Shown: one piece after another, positions 6,453-7,318 of the stretch
Layout of the letters: each line of letters begins with the position of its first letter
Numbering within the stretch: position 1 is the stretch's first letter
DNA from: Rubritepida sp.
GTDB lineage: Bacteria; Pseudomonadota; Alphaproteobacteria; Acetobacterales; Acetobacteraceae
Length of the DNA: 7,318 bases
Reading direction: 5' to 3'
NCBI GenBank assembly: GCA_028291485.1
Contig: JAQGHZ010000030.1
Coordinates: forward strand, 1-7,318
The notes under the pieces: model-generated
What the model was told of the DNA's origin: nothing
The model's database searches: none
The model's input: only the letters and a program-made list of their open reading frames with translations
Program-made: the position numbers and the translations under genes

Positions 6453-7318
6453 TCAGCGCGGCCGCAACAGGGGACACTCGCTCTCGGCGGCGGGGCGATA
6501 GGCCTCGTCGCCCGGAATGGTCTTCACCACCTCCAGCAGGTCCCATTCGCCGCGCGACTGCGCCGGCGCCTTGGCGCGCATCAGATACATGTCGCGGATG
6601 ATGCGGCCGTCCTCGCGGATACGGCCGTTCTTCGTCATGAAGTCGTTGATCGGGGTCGCGCGCATCTTCTCCAGCACCGGCTGGGTGGCATCGGTGCCGG
6701 CGGCCTTCACCGCGTTCAGGTAGTGCGTGACGGCGCCCCACATGCTGGCCTGGAACATGGTCGGCGGGCGGCCGTGAAGGCGGGCGAAGCGCGTCGAGAA
6801 GGCCCGCGTCTGGTCGTTCTGGTCCCAGTAATAGGCCTCGGTGAAGACGAGGCCCTGCGCGGTGTCCAGCCCGATCGCCCGCACATTGGTGAGCACGCAG
6901 AGCAGCGCGGCCGGCTGCATCCCGCGCCGGATCAGCCCGAACTCGCCCATCTGCTTCACCGCATTGATGAGGTCGGTGCCCGCGACCGCGAGGCCCAGCA
7001 CCTGCGCGCCCGATTGCGCGGCCCGCAGCAGATGCGCGGAGAAGTCGCTCTCATTGAGCGGCGCGCGGGTGGCGCCCACCACCTCGCCGCCCAGCGCGCG
7101 GGCGACGGCCGCGCCATTGGCTTCCAGCGAATGGCCGAAGGCGTAGTCGGAGGTGAGAAAGTACCACTTGCGCTTGCCCTCGGCCTTCATGGCGGAGACG
7201 GTTCCGCGGGCCAGCGCGTAGTTGTCGTAGGTCCAGTGCAGGCCGTTGGGCGTGCAGCCGGTGCCGGTCAGCTCGGTGTTGCCCGGCGCGATCGAGACGT
7301 TGATCTTGGTCTTCTCGC
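6453..7318 (-). CDS. ABC transporter substrate-binding protein, branched-chain amino acid (LivK) type, N-terminus beyond window
   Basis: The minus-strand frame is open from the right edge to TGA at 6453-6455 and gives the last 287 residues. Family members are about 400 residues with a signal peptide, so roughly 110 N-terminal residues lie outside; the Met at 7190 is internal, not the start. Visible features are typical of the periplasmic binding protein type 1 (Peripla_BP_6) fold: TGTGCTPNGLHWTYDNYALA, KWYFLTSDYAFGHSL, ANGAAVARALGGEVVG, P-L-N-E-S-D-F-S-A-H-L, the second-lobe segments GLVFTEAYYWDQND and MWGAVTHYLNAVKAAG, and the C-terminal E-C-P-L-L. The Cys in TGTGC and in ECP may form a disulfide; this is inferred. 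These proteins capture amino acids, amides or other small organic acids for Liv-type permeases, but the ligand cannot be read from sequence. No permease or ATPase gene is visible here. Confidence 0.9.
   Translation of the reverse strand, partial: EKTKINVSIAPGNTELTGTGCTPNGLHWTYDNYALARGTVSAMKAEGKRKWYFLTSDYAFGHSLEANGAAVARALGGEVVGATRAPLNESDFSAHLLRAAQSGAQVLGLAVAGTDLINAVKQMGEFGLIRRGMQPAALLCVLTNVRAIGLDTAQGLVFTEAYYWDQNDQTRAFSTRFARLHGRPPTMFQASMWGAVTHYLNAVKAAGTDATQPVLEKMRATPINDFMTKNGRIREDGRIIRDMYLMRAKAPAQSRGEWDLLEVVKTIPGDEAYRPAAESECPLLRPR

Overview
The window is GC-rich, densely packed bacterial DNA with no RNA gene, mobile element, CRISPR array or gene-free stretch over 300 bases. Codon choice strongly favours G/C third positions. 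The gene content (a CHCC zinc-finger protein beside polA, a YghU-type glutathione S-transferase, and a Liv-type amino-acid binding protein) suggests an alphaproteobacterium, plausibly of the Acetobacteraceae/Roseomonas type. That placement is inferred from general familiarity, not from a search.

Plus strand, 1-5606: five genes run head to tail with gaps of at most 34 bases, so they may form one transcription unit. They are the end of a zf-CHCC zinc-finger protein (1-120), polA for DNA polymerase I (104-2944), a 12-helix MFS transporter (2949-4148), an exported protein of unknown function (4183-5115) and a small VOC/glyoxalase-fold protein (5112-5606). A GC-rich hairpin over the MFS stop codon may partly separate the first three genes from the last two.

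Minus strand, 7318-5506: an ABC-transporter substrate-binding protein, whose 5' part lies beyond the right edge, is followed after 71 bases by yghU. The yghU 3' end overlaps the VOC gene tail to tail by 101 bases, with no terminator visible between them.

The most notable observation is in polA. The gene looks full length, and every catalytic motif of its three domains is present. However, codon 151 is an in-frame TAG that splits the 5'-nuclease domain between its metal-binding residues. A GTG 15 bases downstream reopens the same frame for 790 residues with intact proofreading and polymerase domains. This is either a recent nonsense mutation, a sequence error, or a site of suppression or re-initiation. 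TAG is the normal stop of the neighbouring MFS gene, so genome-wide reassignment of TAG is unlikely. I see no convincing new multi-gene system. The remaining genes are ordinary except for the unrecognised exported protein and the convergent overlap.
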